From Roseomonas gilardii (lineage in GTDB: Bacteria; Pseudomonadota; Alphaproteobacteria; Acetobacterales; Acetobacteraceae): DNA of 64,000 bases. Position 1 is the stretch's first letter; each line of letters opens with the position of its first letter. Made by a program: the position numbers and the translations under genes. The stretch covers positions 310,001-374,000 of the forward strand of contig NZ_CP015584.1 in the NCBI RefSeq assembly GCF_001941945.1, read 5' to 3'. Below, piece after piece: positions 26,436-34,506 of this stretch. The notes beneath the pieces were generated by a model. That model had not been told where the DNA came from, made no database searches, and saw nothing but the letters and a program-made list of their open reading frames with translations.

Positions 26436-27691
26436 GCCTCCCCTCCCCCCAACAGCAGCCAGATGGCGGCGGTCCAGGAGAAGGTGCCACCGCCGATGCC
26501 CTGCCCGGTCAGCGGGTCGAAATATTCGCTGAACCCTTCCGCCGCGATCAGCCCGCGCGTGTCGCCCGCCACGCGCCCGGCCATCGCCTCCTGGCCACAG
26601 CGGCGGAAGCCCTCGGCGACCATCCAGTTCACCACCGCCCAGATCGGCCCGCGCCAGTAGCGCAGCGGCTCGAACAGCGCGTCGCCCGGATCGGTGGAGG
26701 GCACCAGCGCCCGAACCGATTTGCCCCAGCCCTCCAGCGTCCCGGCCAGCGCCGCCGCGTGCCGCGCCTGCCCGGCGAAGAGCGGCAGGAAGCCGGCGGA
26801 GCCGCGGAACGGGATGGACTCACCCGAGATCAGGTCGCGTGGCAGGTAACAACCCCTCCCCTCGTCCCAGAGCGATTCCAGCGCCGCCTCCATCCGGGCG
26901 ATGCGGGCGGCGATCTCAGCCGCCTCCGCCGGCGTGCCGAAGCGGGCAGCGAGTTCCAGCAGGTCCTGCTCGGCGCGCAGCAGGATGGCGTTGGTGCCCA
27001 CATCGGCGACGCGGAAGGGCGAGGCCGCCAGCATCCGCCCCGGCTCCCAGCCGGCATCGCGGAACACCTCCACCAGATGGATGAAGCGCTGGTAGTCGAT
27101 GGCGCGCGGGCGGAAGGCGGGATCGACATGGCTGGTGTCGCGGCGCCGGATCTCCGTGCGCGTCGTCACCGGCACCCGGTCCAGCGCCCGGTCCCAGGCG
27201 GGGCTGTTGTCCATCCCCGTCTCCCAGGGATGCAGCGTCGCCACCAGTCCCGTGCCCGCCGGATCGCGCGCGGCGGCCCACCAGCGGTGGCTGTCGCGCA
27301 GGCGCGGGTAGATCGCGGCCATCCGCGCCTCGCCCGCCTCCGTCGCATCCGCCGCCAGCACCCGGTGCGCGGCAGTGGCCAGCACGGGCGGCTGGGTAAT
27401 GCCAGAGGTCGGCGGGTCGCGCCGGATGCCCCAGACCTCAGGGCCGGGGAAGTAGTCATCGGAGGGTGCGTGGAAGACGATCTGTGGGACCAGCCCGTCC
27501 TCCCATTGGCCGCGCAGCAGCCACGCGATCTCCGACCAGGCGCGGCCCGTGTCGAAGGTAGCGAAGCCCATGGCGACGAAGGCCGAATCCCAGTTCCACT
27601 GGAAGGGATAGAGTCGGTCCGTCGGTACGGTGTAGCCGCCCCGGTCATTGTCGCGCAGCACCCGCCGCGCCGCCTCGCTCCGGTCCATCAT
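26432..27691 (-). CDS. MGH1/GH63-like (alpha/alpha)6-barrel glycoside hydrolase
   Basis: The 419-residue predicted cytoplasmic glycosidase has the family signatures FQWNWDSAFVAMGF near residue 30, GLVPQIVFH, ITQPPVLA, LHPWETGMDNSPAWD near residue 150, LRYWRGPIWAVVNWM and FSEYFDPLTGQ near the C-terminus. Asp in the DNSP segment and Glu in FSEY are candidate catalytic acids. The closest characterised relatives hydrolyse mannosyl- or glucosylglycerate or trim glucosides. Two adjacent ATGs exist; 27691 gives an ATGA overlap with the ABC ATPase, 27688 a better-spaced GGAGG. Confidence 0.8.
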   Translation of the reverse strand: MMDRSEAARRVLRDNDRGGYTVPTDRLYPFQWNWDSAFVAMGFATFDTGRAWSEIAWLLRGQWEDGLVPQIVFHAPSDDYFPGPEVWGIRRDPPTSGITQPPVLATAAHRVLAADATEAGEARMAAIYPRLRDSHRWWAAARDPAGTGLVATLHPWETGMDNSPAWDRALDRVPVTTRTEIRRRDTSHVDPAFRPRAIDYQRFIHLVEVFRDAGWEPGRMLAASPFRVADVGTNAILLRAEQDLLELAARFGTPAEAAEIAARIARMEAALESLWDEGRGCYLPRDLISGESIPFRGSAGFLPLFAGQARHAAALAGTLEGWGKSVRALVPSTDPGDALFEPLRYWRGPIWAVVNWMVAEGFRRCGQEAMAGRVAGDTRGLIAAEGFSEYFDPLTGQGIGGGTFSWTAAIWLLLGGGEA

Positions 27692-28755
27692 GCTCCCTCC
27701 AGGGACTGGCCTGTCTGCGCATCCATCCAGTTCAAGCGCTCCGGATGCGGGCGCAGGTGAAGAACGCGGCCAGGGGAGAGATCCGCCCCCGGTCCACCGG
27801 TTTCATAAGGGACGACCACGCGCATCGGCTGCCCCGCCGCATGGCCCGTCAGCAGGACATGCGAGCCGAGCGGTTCAGCCACCCTCAGGGTGAAGCCGAA
27901 GCCCTGGCCCTGCGCCACGGGCGTCAGGTCCTCGGCGCGAAGGCCCAGCAGCACCTCCTCCTCTGCACCCTGCGGCGCCGGGAGCGGCAGTTCCGCCAGC
28001 ATCACCTGTCCGTCCCGCACGGGCAGGCGGAGGAAGTTCATCGGCGGACTGCCGACGAAGCCGCCGACGAAGCGCGAGCGCGGACGGTGGTAGATCTCCG
28101 AGGGGCTGCCGATCTGCTCGATGCGCCCGGCCTGCATCACCGCAATCCGGTCGGCGAGACCCATCGCCTCGGTCTGGTCATGGGTGACGTAGATCGTGGT
28201 CGTTCCCGCCTCCGCCAGCACGGATTTCAGCTCCGCCCGCATCTCCAGGCGCAGCAATGCGTCGAGGTTGGAAAGTGGCTCGTCCATCAGCAGCACCTCG
28301 GGCTCCACCGCCAGGGCCCGCGCCACCGCCACGCGCTGCCGCTGCCCGCCGGAAAGCTGGCCGGGATGGCGGGAAAGATAGGGCTCGATGTGCAGCAGGG
28401 CCGCCGCGCGCTCGACCTGGCGCTGCACGCGCTCCTTCGGCGCCTTCGCCATCCGCAGACCGAAGGCGACATTCTCGAAGACCGTCAGGTGCGGAAACAC
28501 CGCGTAGTTCTGGAAGACCATGGCGAGGCCCCGCCGCCTTGGCGGCAGGTCGGACACGTCGCGGCCATCGATGCGGACGCGCCCTCCCGTCTGGCTCTCC
28601 AGCCCGGCGATGATCCGCAGCAGCGTGGTCTTACCGCATCCCGAGGGGCCCAGCAGTGCCAGGAACTCGCCGTCCCGCACCTGCAGATCCACCGCCTGCA
28701 GGGCCTGGACGGCGCCGAAACTCTTGCGGATGCCGTCGATCTCGATGGTCGCCAT
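27688..28755 (-). CDS. Sugar ABC transporter ATPase (MalK/UgpC type)
   Basis: The 355-residue CUT1-type ATPase has Walker A GPSGCGKTT (residues 36-44), Q-loop VFQNYAVFP, signature LSGGQRQRVAVARAL, Walker B VLLMDEPLSNLDA and H-loop YVTHDQTEA. A C-terminal TOBE/OB regulatory domain starts near residue 240. It energises import by the two permeases encoded upstream. It precedes the glycosidase gene with an overlap. Confidence 0.93.
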   Translation of the reverse strand: MATIEIDGIRKSFGAVQALQAVDLQVRDGEFLALLGPSGCGKTTLLRIIAGLESQTGGRVRIDGRDVSDLPPRRRGLAMVFQNYAVFPHLTVFENVAFGLRMAKAPKERVQRQVERAAALLHIEPYLSRHPGQLSGGQRQRVAVARALAVEPEVLLMDEPLSNLDALLRLEMRAELKSVLAEAGTTTIYVTHDQTEAMGLADRIAVMQAGRIEQIGSPSEIYHRPRSRFVGGFVGSPPMNFLRLPVRDGQVMLAELPLPAPQGAEEEVLLGLRAEDLTPVAQGQGFGFTLRVAEPLGSHVLLTGHAAGQPMRVVVPYETGGPGADLSPGRVLHLRPHPERLNWMDAQTGQSLEGA

Positions 28756-28800
28756 GATGTCCTGTCCGGTCTCACGCGCGATGGGCGCCGGTCGCCGCGC

Positions 28801-29616
28801 TCATCGGTTCCCGATGCCCCACATCGCGAAGAGGCGGCGGCGTACCAGGAAGATGAAGAGGATGGAGGGAATGATCAGGATCAGCCCGCCGGCGAACTGC
28901 ACATGCAGCGGCGATTCTGACAGGACGGAGAGCAGGTAGGCCGTCAGGGTCCGGTGCCGCACCGTCAGCACCGAGGCCGCGAAGACCTCGTTCCAGCTCA
29001 GCACGAAGGCGAAGATCGAGGCTGCCGCGATGCCCGGGAGGGCGAGCGGCAGCACCACCTTCACGAAGCCCGTCAAGCGGGAGCAGCCGAAGACCCAGGA
29101 GGCCTCCTCCAGCTCCACCGGGATGCCCTGAAACAGGCTGGCGCAGACCAAGGTAGCGAAGGGGGTCGCCAGCACCGCATGCAGCAACGCCACACCGAAG
29201 GGCGTGTCGTAGACCCCGAGGCGGATGAAGCCCACGGTCAACGGGAGGGCCAGGATCGCCACGGGGAAGGCGCGGGTCATCAGGATCAGCACGCGATAAG
29301 CCCCCGCGCCGCGGAAGGCGAAGCGGGCCAGCGCATAGCCCGCCGGAACCCCGAAGAGCAGGGCGATGAACATGCACAGGACCGCCGCCTGGATGCTGAC
29401 CCAGGTGGCGGCCCAGACGCCGTCGATGGCCAGGAATGCCCGCAGGGTCTCCAGCGAGAAATCGTTGGCGCCGAGGCTCTTCGGCCAACGGGACACGAAG
29501 TCCCGTCCACCCAGGGCCCCGAGCGCCAGCAGGGCGATGGGGATCAGTGTCCAGGCGCAGAGGCCGGTCACCCCGCCCAGCAGCAGGAAGCGACGGAAAG
29601 GCCGCGCGGCGTTCAC
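28801..29616 (-). CDS. ABC transporter permease (MalG-like)
   Basis: The 271-residue inner-membrane protein has six helices and a binding-protein-dependent transport motif (EAA loop) in the region LEEASWVFGCSRLTGFVKVVLPLALPG. GTG start at 29616 overlaps the upstream permease stop (GTGA). It pairs with the other permease and the ATPase to form a CUT1-like importer. Confidence 0.9.
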   Translation of the reverse strand: MNAARPFRRFLLLGGVTGLCAWTLIPIALLALGALGGRDFVSRWPKSLGANDFSLETLRAFLAIDGVWAATWVSIQAAVLCMFIALLFGVPAGYALARFAFRGAGAYRVLILMTRAFPVAILALPLTVGFIRLGVYDTPFGVALLHAVLATPFATLVCASLFQGIPVELEEASWVFGCSRLTGFVKVVLPLALPGIAAASIFAFVLSWNEVFAASVLTVRHRTLTAYLLSVLSESPLHVQFAGGLILIIPSILFIFLVRRRLFAMWGIGNR

Positions 29617-30467
29617 GAACGCTGCTCCGCCGGGACGCGCAGCAACAGCAGGTAGAGCACGGTGGCCGCCAGCGAGATCAGCATCACCAGCACCGCATAG
29701 GCGGCGGCCACGCCGTAGTCCTGGCTCCCGTACTGCCAGTTGAAGGCCTCGCTCACCAGCACGGGGAAATTCCGCCCGCCCAGGGCCAGGGCCATGGCGA
29801 ACATCTCGAAGGCCAGCACGGTACGCAGGATCAGCGCCGTCTGGATGGAGGGCCTGAGCAGCGGCAGCGTCACCTTGACGAAGCGTCGCCAGGGGGAGGC
29901 GCCGAAGACCTCCGCCGCCTCCTCGTACTCCTTCGGCAGAAGCTGCACCCCGGCCAGGAGGATAACGAAGACGATGGCGGTCGCCCGCCAGAGCTCCGCC
30001 ACCACGATGGCGGCGAGCAGGGCCCAGGGCGTCTCATAGGTCAGCCAGCTCTGCGGTCCCTGCGTCAGGCCGAGGCGGAAGAGCAGGCTGTTGACCCAGC
30101 CGAGATCGGTCAGCAGCGCCAGCCAGACCAGGCCGGCGGCGAGGTCGGAGATGCCCAGCGGAATGGACCAGACCCACAGGATCAGGTCTCGCCCGCGTCG
30201 CACATGCCGCAGCATCATGGTCATGCCAAGCGCCAGGGCGAGCTGCAGCGGCACCACCAGCAGCACCACTGAGAAGGTATTGCGGACCGCGTCCGTGAAG
30301 TTGATGTCGTCCACCATGCGATGGACGTTCTCCATCGACCAGCTTCCGCCCGACTGGAAGGCCAGTACTGCCGTCTGGAACAGTGGCACCAGGAAGAGCG
30401 CCCCCAGGAAGAGCACCGAGGGCGCGATCAGAAGATATGGCAGAGCGGCGCTGCGGCGATGGGCCAA
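29613..30467 (-). CDS. ABC transporter permease (MalF-like)
   Basis: The 284-residue inner-membrane protein has six helices, an N-terminal LLIAPSVLFLGALFLVPLFQ and the EAA loop YEEAAEVFGASPWRRFVKVT. The start is TTG at 30467, six bases after GGAG; no better start is nearby. It begins ten bases after the solute-binding gene. Confidence 0.9.
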   Translation of the reverse strand: MAHRRSAALPYLLIAPSVLFLGALFLVPLFQTAVLAFQSGGSWSMENVHRMVDDINFTDAVRNTFSVVLLVVPLQLALALGMTMMLRHVRRGRDLILWVWSIPLGISDLAAGLVWLALLTDLGWVNSLLFRLGLTQGPQSWLTYETPWALLAAIVVAELWRATAIVFVILLAGVQLLPKEYEEAAEVFGASPWRRFVKVTLPLLRPSIQTALILRTVLAFEMFAMALALGGRNFPVLVSEAFNWQYGSQDYGVAAAYAVLVMLISLAATVLYLLLLRVPAEQRS

Positions 30468-30477
30468 GGCGATCTCC

Positions 30478-31818
30478 TCAGCCGACCTGACAGGCGCCTT
30501 CGGAGGGCGGGTCCGGCCGCCAGCAGGGCGCGCCGGTCTCGGTCATGATGCGCCGCATGACCTCGGCCTGCCGGTCCAGCGCGGCGCGGGGTTTCTCGCC
30601 ACGCAGGACCACGCGCTGAAAGGTGTCCATGAAGACCTTGTCGAACTCGCCGCCCTTCTGGTCGAGGCCGATGGGCAGCAGGCTCACCAGCGCATCCGGC
30701 GCCGACGACATCCGCGCGATGGCATCGGCCGCGAGCTTCAGTCCGGGTTCCAGGTCCGCCGGCAGGTCGGTCTTCACCACCGGGAAGAAGGCCGTGGCGC
30801 GCAGCGTGGCGATCTGCACCTCTGGCCGGGTCAGGTAGTCGATCAGCTTCGCCGCGCCGGCCGGGTCCGGGGCATCGGCGGGGATGGAAAGCCCGGCGAC
30901 CACCGGCATGAAGCCGCGCCCCTTCGGCCCCGATGGTGCAGGAAAGGCCACGAACTCGTCCGGCTTGCGGTTCAGGGCGTCGATCAGCCGCGCGACATGG
31001 TCGAAGGCGATCCAGACCTCGCCGCTCAGCAGCGGCTCCTGCATGAAGCCGTAATTGGTCGAGTTGGGATGCACCGTCTTCCACAGATCGCGGAACTGGC
31101 CCCACATCGCCTCCGCCGCCTCGGAGCGGAAGGTCGTCACCACGCCGCCGGTGAAGGACGGATAGAGATATCCCTCGAAGAAGCGCGGCATCAGCCCGGT
31201 GGGGCCGGCCGGAAAGCCCAGCCGGCGCTGGCCAGTCTTCTCCTGGATCGCCGTCGCCCATTGGCCGAGTTGCTCGTAGCTCAGCGCGTTGATGTCCGCG
31301 CCCGCCGGCAGGAAAGGCAATGCCTGCTTGTGGGCCACCATCAGATAGGTGGCCTGCATCCAGGGGATGTAGCGCTGCTGCTGACCACCGAGCTTGCCGG
31401 ATTCCAGCATCGCCGCGTTGAAACCACGCTGCCGCAGCCCGGCCAGTGCGTCGTCGAGCGGCGCCAACGCGTTCGTGGACATCAGAGGGAGAAGCTCTCC
31501 ATGCAGACCGCCGATCAGGCTCGTCGTATGGCGGCCGCCCTGCTGCTCCGCCCGCACGCGCACCCCGAGCTGCGGCGGCTGCTCGGTGACGAAGTTCACG
31601 GGCTGGCCGAAGCCGGAGAGGATCTTCTGCCGCATGGCCTGCGCCGCCTCGATCGGCCTCAGCTGCGTGGACAGGAAGACCATCTCTTGCCCCTGTGCCC
31701 GGGCACCCGCGCGCGGCAGGGCGGCGGCCAGCAGGGCCCCGAGGCCGAGCTGCCCCGCGGCACGACGGGTCAGGATGGCCGGATCAGTCTTCCAGCCGGG
31801 CTTTGCGGTCACGTCCAT
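30478..31818 (-). CDS. ABC transporter extracellular solute-binding protein
   Basis: The 446-residue periplasmic binding protein has a Tat-like leader (LTRRAAGQLGLGALLAAALP) with cleavage likely after ARAQ. The mature chain has alternating alpha/beta domains and a family 1-type C-terminal lobe (GFMPVVAGLSIPADAPDP, KLIDYLTRPEVQ). The leading strands are less sugar-binding-like than usual, so the ligand may not be a simple sugar. ATG at 31818 lies 35 bases inside the 3' end of the LacI gene, indicating tight coupling. Confidence 0.85.
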   Translation of the reverse strand: MDVTAKPGWKTDPAILTRRAAGQLGLGALLAAALPRAGARAQGQEMVFLSTQLRPIEAAQAMRQKILSGFGQPVNFVTEQPPQLGVRVRAEQQGGRHTTSLIGGLHGELLPLMSTNALAPLDDALAGLRQRGFNAAMLESGKLGGQQQRYIPWMQATYLMVAHKQALPFLPAGADINALSYEQLGQWATAIQEKTGQRRLGFPAGPTGLMPRFFEGYLYPSFTGGVVTTFRSEAAEAMWGQFRDLWKTVHPNSTNYGFMQEPLLSGEVWIAFDHVARLIDALNRKPDEFVAFPAPSGPKGRGFMPVVAGLSIPADAPDPAGAAKLIDYLTRPEVQIATLRATAFFPVVKTDLPADLEPGLKLAADAIARMSSAPDALVSLLPIGLDQKGGEFDKVFMDTFQRVVLRGEKPRAALDRQAEVMRRIMTETGAPCWRPDPPSEGACQVG

Positions 31819-32887
31819 GGTTCTTCGTTCCTCCCTCAAGGCCTGATCCGTCACCACGCGGCATGCGACGGCGCCCCTGTGAAGCAGGGGCCGGGCCGTC
31901 CGAGGCACGGGCGATCAGCCGCGCATCCAGAAGCTCCGCCATGCCGTCGGGCGAGGCACCCCGTAGCAGGGAGAGCAGCATCGCCACCATCCGCTCCGCA
32001 CTGCGGTCCACCATCGGCTCGAAGCTGGTCAGCGGCGGATCGGTGAAGGTGGCGACCGGCAGGTTGTCGTAGCCGATGACAGAGACATCCTGCCCGGCCC
32101 GCAGTCCGGACGCCGCGACCGCATGCAGTGCGCCCACCGCCAGCCGGTCCGTGGCGCAGAGCACCGCCGTGGGCGGTGCGCCGCCCTGTAGCATCGCCTG
32201 CATGGAGCGGAAGCCGTTCTCCTCGGTCGCCTCGGCCTCGGCGCGCGGTCCCGGCGCCAGGCCGGCCTCGGACAAGGCGTCCCGCCAACCGGCCTCGCGG
32301 TGATGGGCGAAGCTGTAGGCCGCGGGCGCGTTGATCAGCCCGATGCGGCGATGGCCGAAGCCCAGCAGCCGCCGGACCGCCTGTCGGAAGGCGACGGTGC
32401 CATCGACATCGACCGAGGCATGCGGCCGCGTCTCCGCCGTGCGGCCATGCACGACGAAGGGCAGGCCCTGGTCAATCAGGTAGGTGACGCGCGGGTCCTG
32501 CCGCCTCGTGCGGGCCAGGAGGAAGCCATCGACGCGACGGTTCTCGGCCAGTTGGCGATAGAGGGCCATCTCCTCGGCACCGGGGCGGGCCGCACCCACC
32601 AGAAGGTCGAGCCCAGCGGCTGCCAGCCGCGGCCCGATCGTTCCCAGCAGGCGGAGAAAGAAGGCGTCCTCCAACTGCCCCGGTCCCGTGGGCAGGATCA
32701 CCGCCACGGCATCGCTGACGCCGCCTTTCAACCGACGCGCGGAGACATTGGCGCGATAGCCGATCCGGTCGGCTTCCACCTGGACCCGGAGACGGGTGGT
32801 CTCGGCAACGTCGCCATGGCCGCCCAGTGCCCGGGACACGGTGGTCACGGACAGCCGCAGGGTGCTGGCGATGCGGGCAAGCGACAT
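31784..32887 (-). CDS. LacI-family regulator of the ABC/amidohydrolase operon
   Basis: The 367-residue LacI repressor has a DNA-binding HTH at residues 3-22 (LARIASTLRLSVTTVSRAL), hinge ANVSARRLKGG, and a periplasmic-binding-like effector core with DVSVIGYDNLPVATFTDPPLTS. The C-terminal 35 bases overlap the solute-binding gene. A 16-base perfect palindrome lies 38 bases upstream of its ATG, so it probably represses itself and the whole operon. It has no strong ribosome site; the ATG was chosen by HTH alignment. Confidence 0.9.
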   Translation of the reverse strand: MSLARIASTLRLSVTTVSRALGGHGDVAETTRLRVQVEADRIGYRANVSARRLKGGVSDAVAVILPTGPGQLEDAFFLRLLGTIGPRLAAAGLDLLVGAARPGAEEMALYRQLAENRRVDGFLLARTRRQDPRVTYLIDQGLPFVVHGRTAETRPHASVDVDGTVAFRQAVRRLLGFGHRRIGLINAPAAYSFAHHREAGWRDALSEAGLAPGPRAEAEATEENGFRSMQAMLQGGAPPTAVLCATDRLAVGALHAVAASGLRAGQDVSVIGYDNLPVATFTDPPLTSFEPMVDRSAERMVAMLLSLLRGASPDGMAELLDARLIARASDGPAPASQGRRRMPRGDGSGLEGGTKNHGRDRKARLED

Positions 32888-32924
32888 AGTGCTTGGACGT
32901 TGTTCCTCTTGGCCGAGACGCTGA

Positions 32925-32940
32925 TCCGAAACGTTTCGGA
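32925..32940. promoter_or_regulatory. LacI operator palindrome
   Basis: Perfect 16-base palindrome TCCGAAACGTTTCGGA with the central CG typical of LacI/GalR operators. It directly follows a -35-like TTGACC on the minus strand, so occupancy would block the promoter. Confidence 0.75.
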
Positions 32941-33064
32941 GGTCAAGCCACGATGTCGGGCGAGAGCGGTCGCGAGGGTACGCAAGTCTGGCGATCAGGG
33001 GGGAGACCCTTCGGACATCCCTGCCCCAGCGGTGGACCCGGCAGGCCTTGCCCTGACCTCATTT

Positions 33065-33083
33065 GATAATGATAATCACATGC
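33065..33083. promoter_or_regulatory. Fur box
   Basis: GATAATGATAATCACATGC matches the 19-base Fur consensus in its first 14 positions (15 of 19 overall). It stands out in a GC-rich background and precedes a YncE-like gene; E. coli yncE is Fur-regulated. Confidence 0.7.
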
Positions 33084-33191
33084 GAATTCTGCTGATGCGG
33101 CCCTGGGGGAGTCGGTGGGGCTGTCGCCGACCACCCCGATCCCGACGCCGCCTCGCGGCCTTATCGACCTGCCACAGAAGAAGAGGAACAC

Positions 33192-34334
33192 ATGCACACA
33201 CGCGTTTGCCCAGGTCCGGACATGACCGCGATGCCCCGCCGCATGGCGTTGGGGTTGCTGGCGGGGGGAATTTCCCTGGCTGTAATGCGTCCCACGCAGG
33301 CCGCGACGAAGGTCGCACGGGCCGAGGTGGCGCCGGCCTTGTACGAACTGGCCTTCAGCCCGTCGCGGAACGCCCTGTTCGTGCTCTCGGCGGGTGGCTT
33401 CGCCGCGGACGCACCGGCGAGCCGGCTCCTGCGCCTCGATCCGCAGAGCCTCGCCATCCAGTCGGAACTGGAGTTGCCGCTGCGCGGCTTCGGCATCGCC
33501 CTCGACGACGCGGCCGGCCGGATCTATGTCGGTCATGGCCTGGATGCCGCCGTCAGCGCGGTGGATATCGGCGGGAACCGTGTCCTCGGCACGCTGCGCC
33601 TCGCCACTAAGGTGAAGGGCGAGGATGGCAAGGAGGAGTATCCCTACAAGCTGCGGGAGCTGCTGCTGGACCCCGCCGGGGAGCGCCTCTACCTGCCCGG
33701 TCTCGGCCTGAAGGACAGCCTCGTCTATGTCATCGGCACGAAGGACCTCGTGGCGGAGAAGCCGATCACCGGCATCGGCCCCGGCGCGACCGGCATCGCG
33801 CTGGATGCGGCGAAGGATCGCCTGTTCGTCTCGACGCTGGCGGGCCAGCTCTGCACCATCGACCGGAAGACACAGGAACTGCGTCACGCGGTGGAGGCCG
33901 GTGGCGCCGAGCAGCCGCTGAACATCGCCTATGACGCCGCCAGCGGCGCCGTGCTGGCGGTGGACCAGGGCATGGAGAGCCTGACCCGCTACAAGGAGAA
34001 GATGATCCCGGGCTTCAAGTCGAAAAACCCCGGCAACCGTGTCGTGGCAGTGGAGCCGGAGAGCGGGAAGCTGCTGTGGGAGACACCGGTGGGCGAAGGG
34101 CCAGTGGCACTGCGCCTCGATGCCGAACACAAGCGCCTCTTCGTCACCAACCGCGGTTCCGGCTCGGTGAGCGTGCTCGACACAGGCCGCCACAGCGTCG
34201 CCGAGACCGTGCCGCTGCCGCCGCATCCCAACAGCCTGGCACTGGACGAGAAGACCGGCGCGGTCTTCGTCTCGGTGAAAATCCCCTTCGAGAAGATCAA
34301 GGAGAAGGAGAGCGTGGCACGGATCACCCTCTGA
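33192..34334 (+). CDS. YncE-like secreted seven-bladed beta-propeller
   Basis: The 380-residue protein has a twin-Arg-like leader (MPRRMALGLLAGGISLAV) with a likely cleavage at TQA-A. Propeller repeats of the YVTN/YncE kind include LYELAFSPSRNALFVLS, FGIALDDAAGRIYVGHGLD, TGIALDAAKDRLFVSTL and VALRLDAEHKRLFVTNRG. The ATG at 33192 has AGAGG five bases before. The Fur box upstream and E. coli yncE regulation suggest expression under iron limitation. Role unknown; no TonB receptor or siderophore gene is adjacent. Confidence 0.85.
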   Translation: MHTRVCPGPDMTAMPRRMALGLLAGGISLAVMRPTQAATKVARAEVAPALYELAFSPSRNALFVLSAGGFAADAPASRLLRLDPQSLAIQSELELPLRGFGIALDDAAGRIYVGHGLDAAVSAVDIGGNRVLGTLRLATKVKGEDGKEEYPYKLRELLLDPAGERLYLPGLGLKDSLVYVIGTKDLVAEKPITGIGPGATGIALDAAKDRLFVSTLAGQLCTIDRKTQELRHAVEAGGAEQPLNIAYDAASGAVLAVDQGMESLTRYKEKMIPGFKSKNPGNRVVAVEPESGKLLWETPVGEGPVALRLDAEHKRLFVTNRGSGSVSVLDTGRHSVAETVPLPPHPNSLALDEKTGAVFVSVKIPFEKIKEKESVARITL

Positions 34335-34506
34335 CCCCGGAGGTTCCATCCCGCCACGGCTCCGATACCATGACTCCTGGCGCCGGACCCGTGCGGGTGC
34401 GTAGCGCCGAGCGATGATAAAGGGCTTTGGGCGCGCTCACTCGCCGCGGGTGCGCCCATCTTCAGCGCCGGGCCGGCGATATTGTCCAGCCCCGGCGAGC
34501 GGAGAC

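Larger units (their letters stand above)
32888..33191. other. Divergent intergenic region between LacI and YncE-like genes
   Basis: This 304-base stretch holds no gene. It contains the LacI palindrome with an adjacent -35-like TTGACC at 32946-32941 (minus strand), and, about 110 bases before the YncE-like start, a Fur-box match. Confidence 0.6.

Noticed and set aside
34387-34457. Short GC-rich repeats (ACCCG-TG-CGGGT and GGGCGC / GCGCCC) between YncE-like and lipoprotein genes
   Set aside because: Loop of two bases in one and weak 6-base arms in the other; expected by chance in GC-rich DNA.
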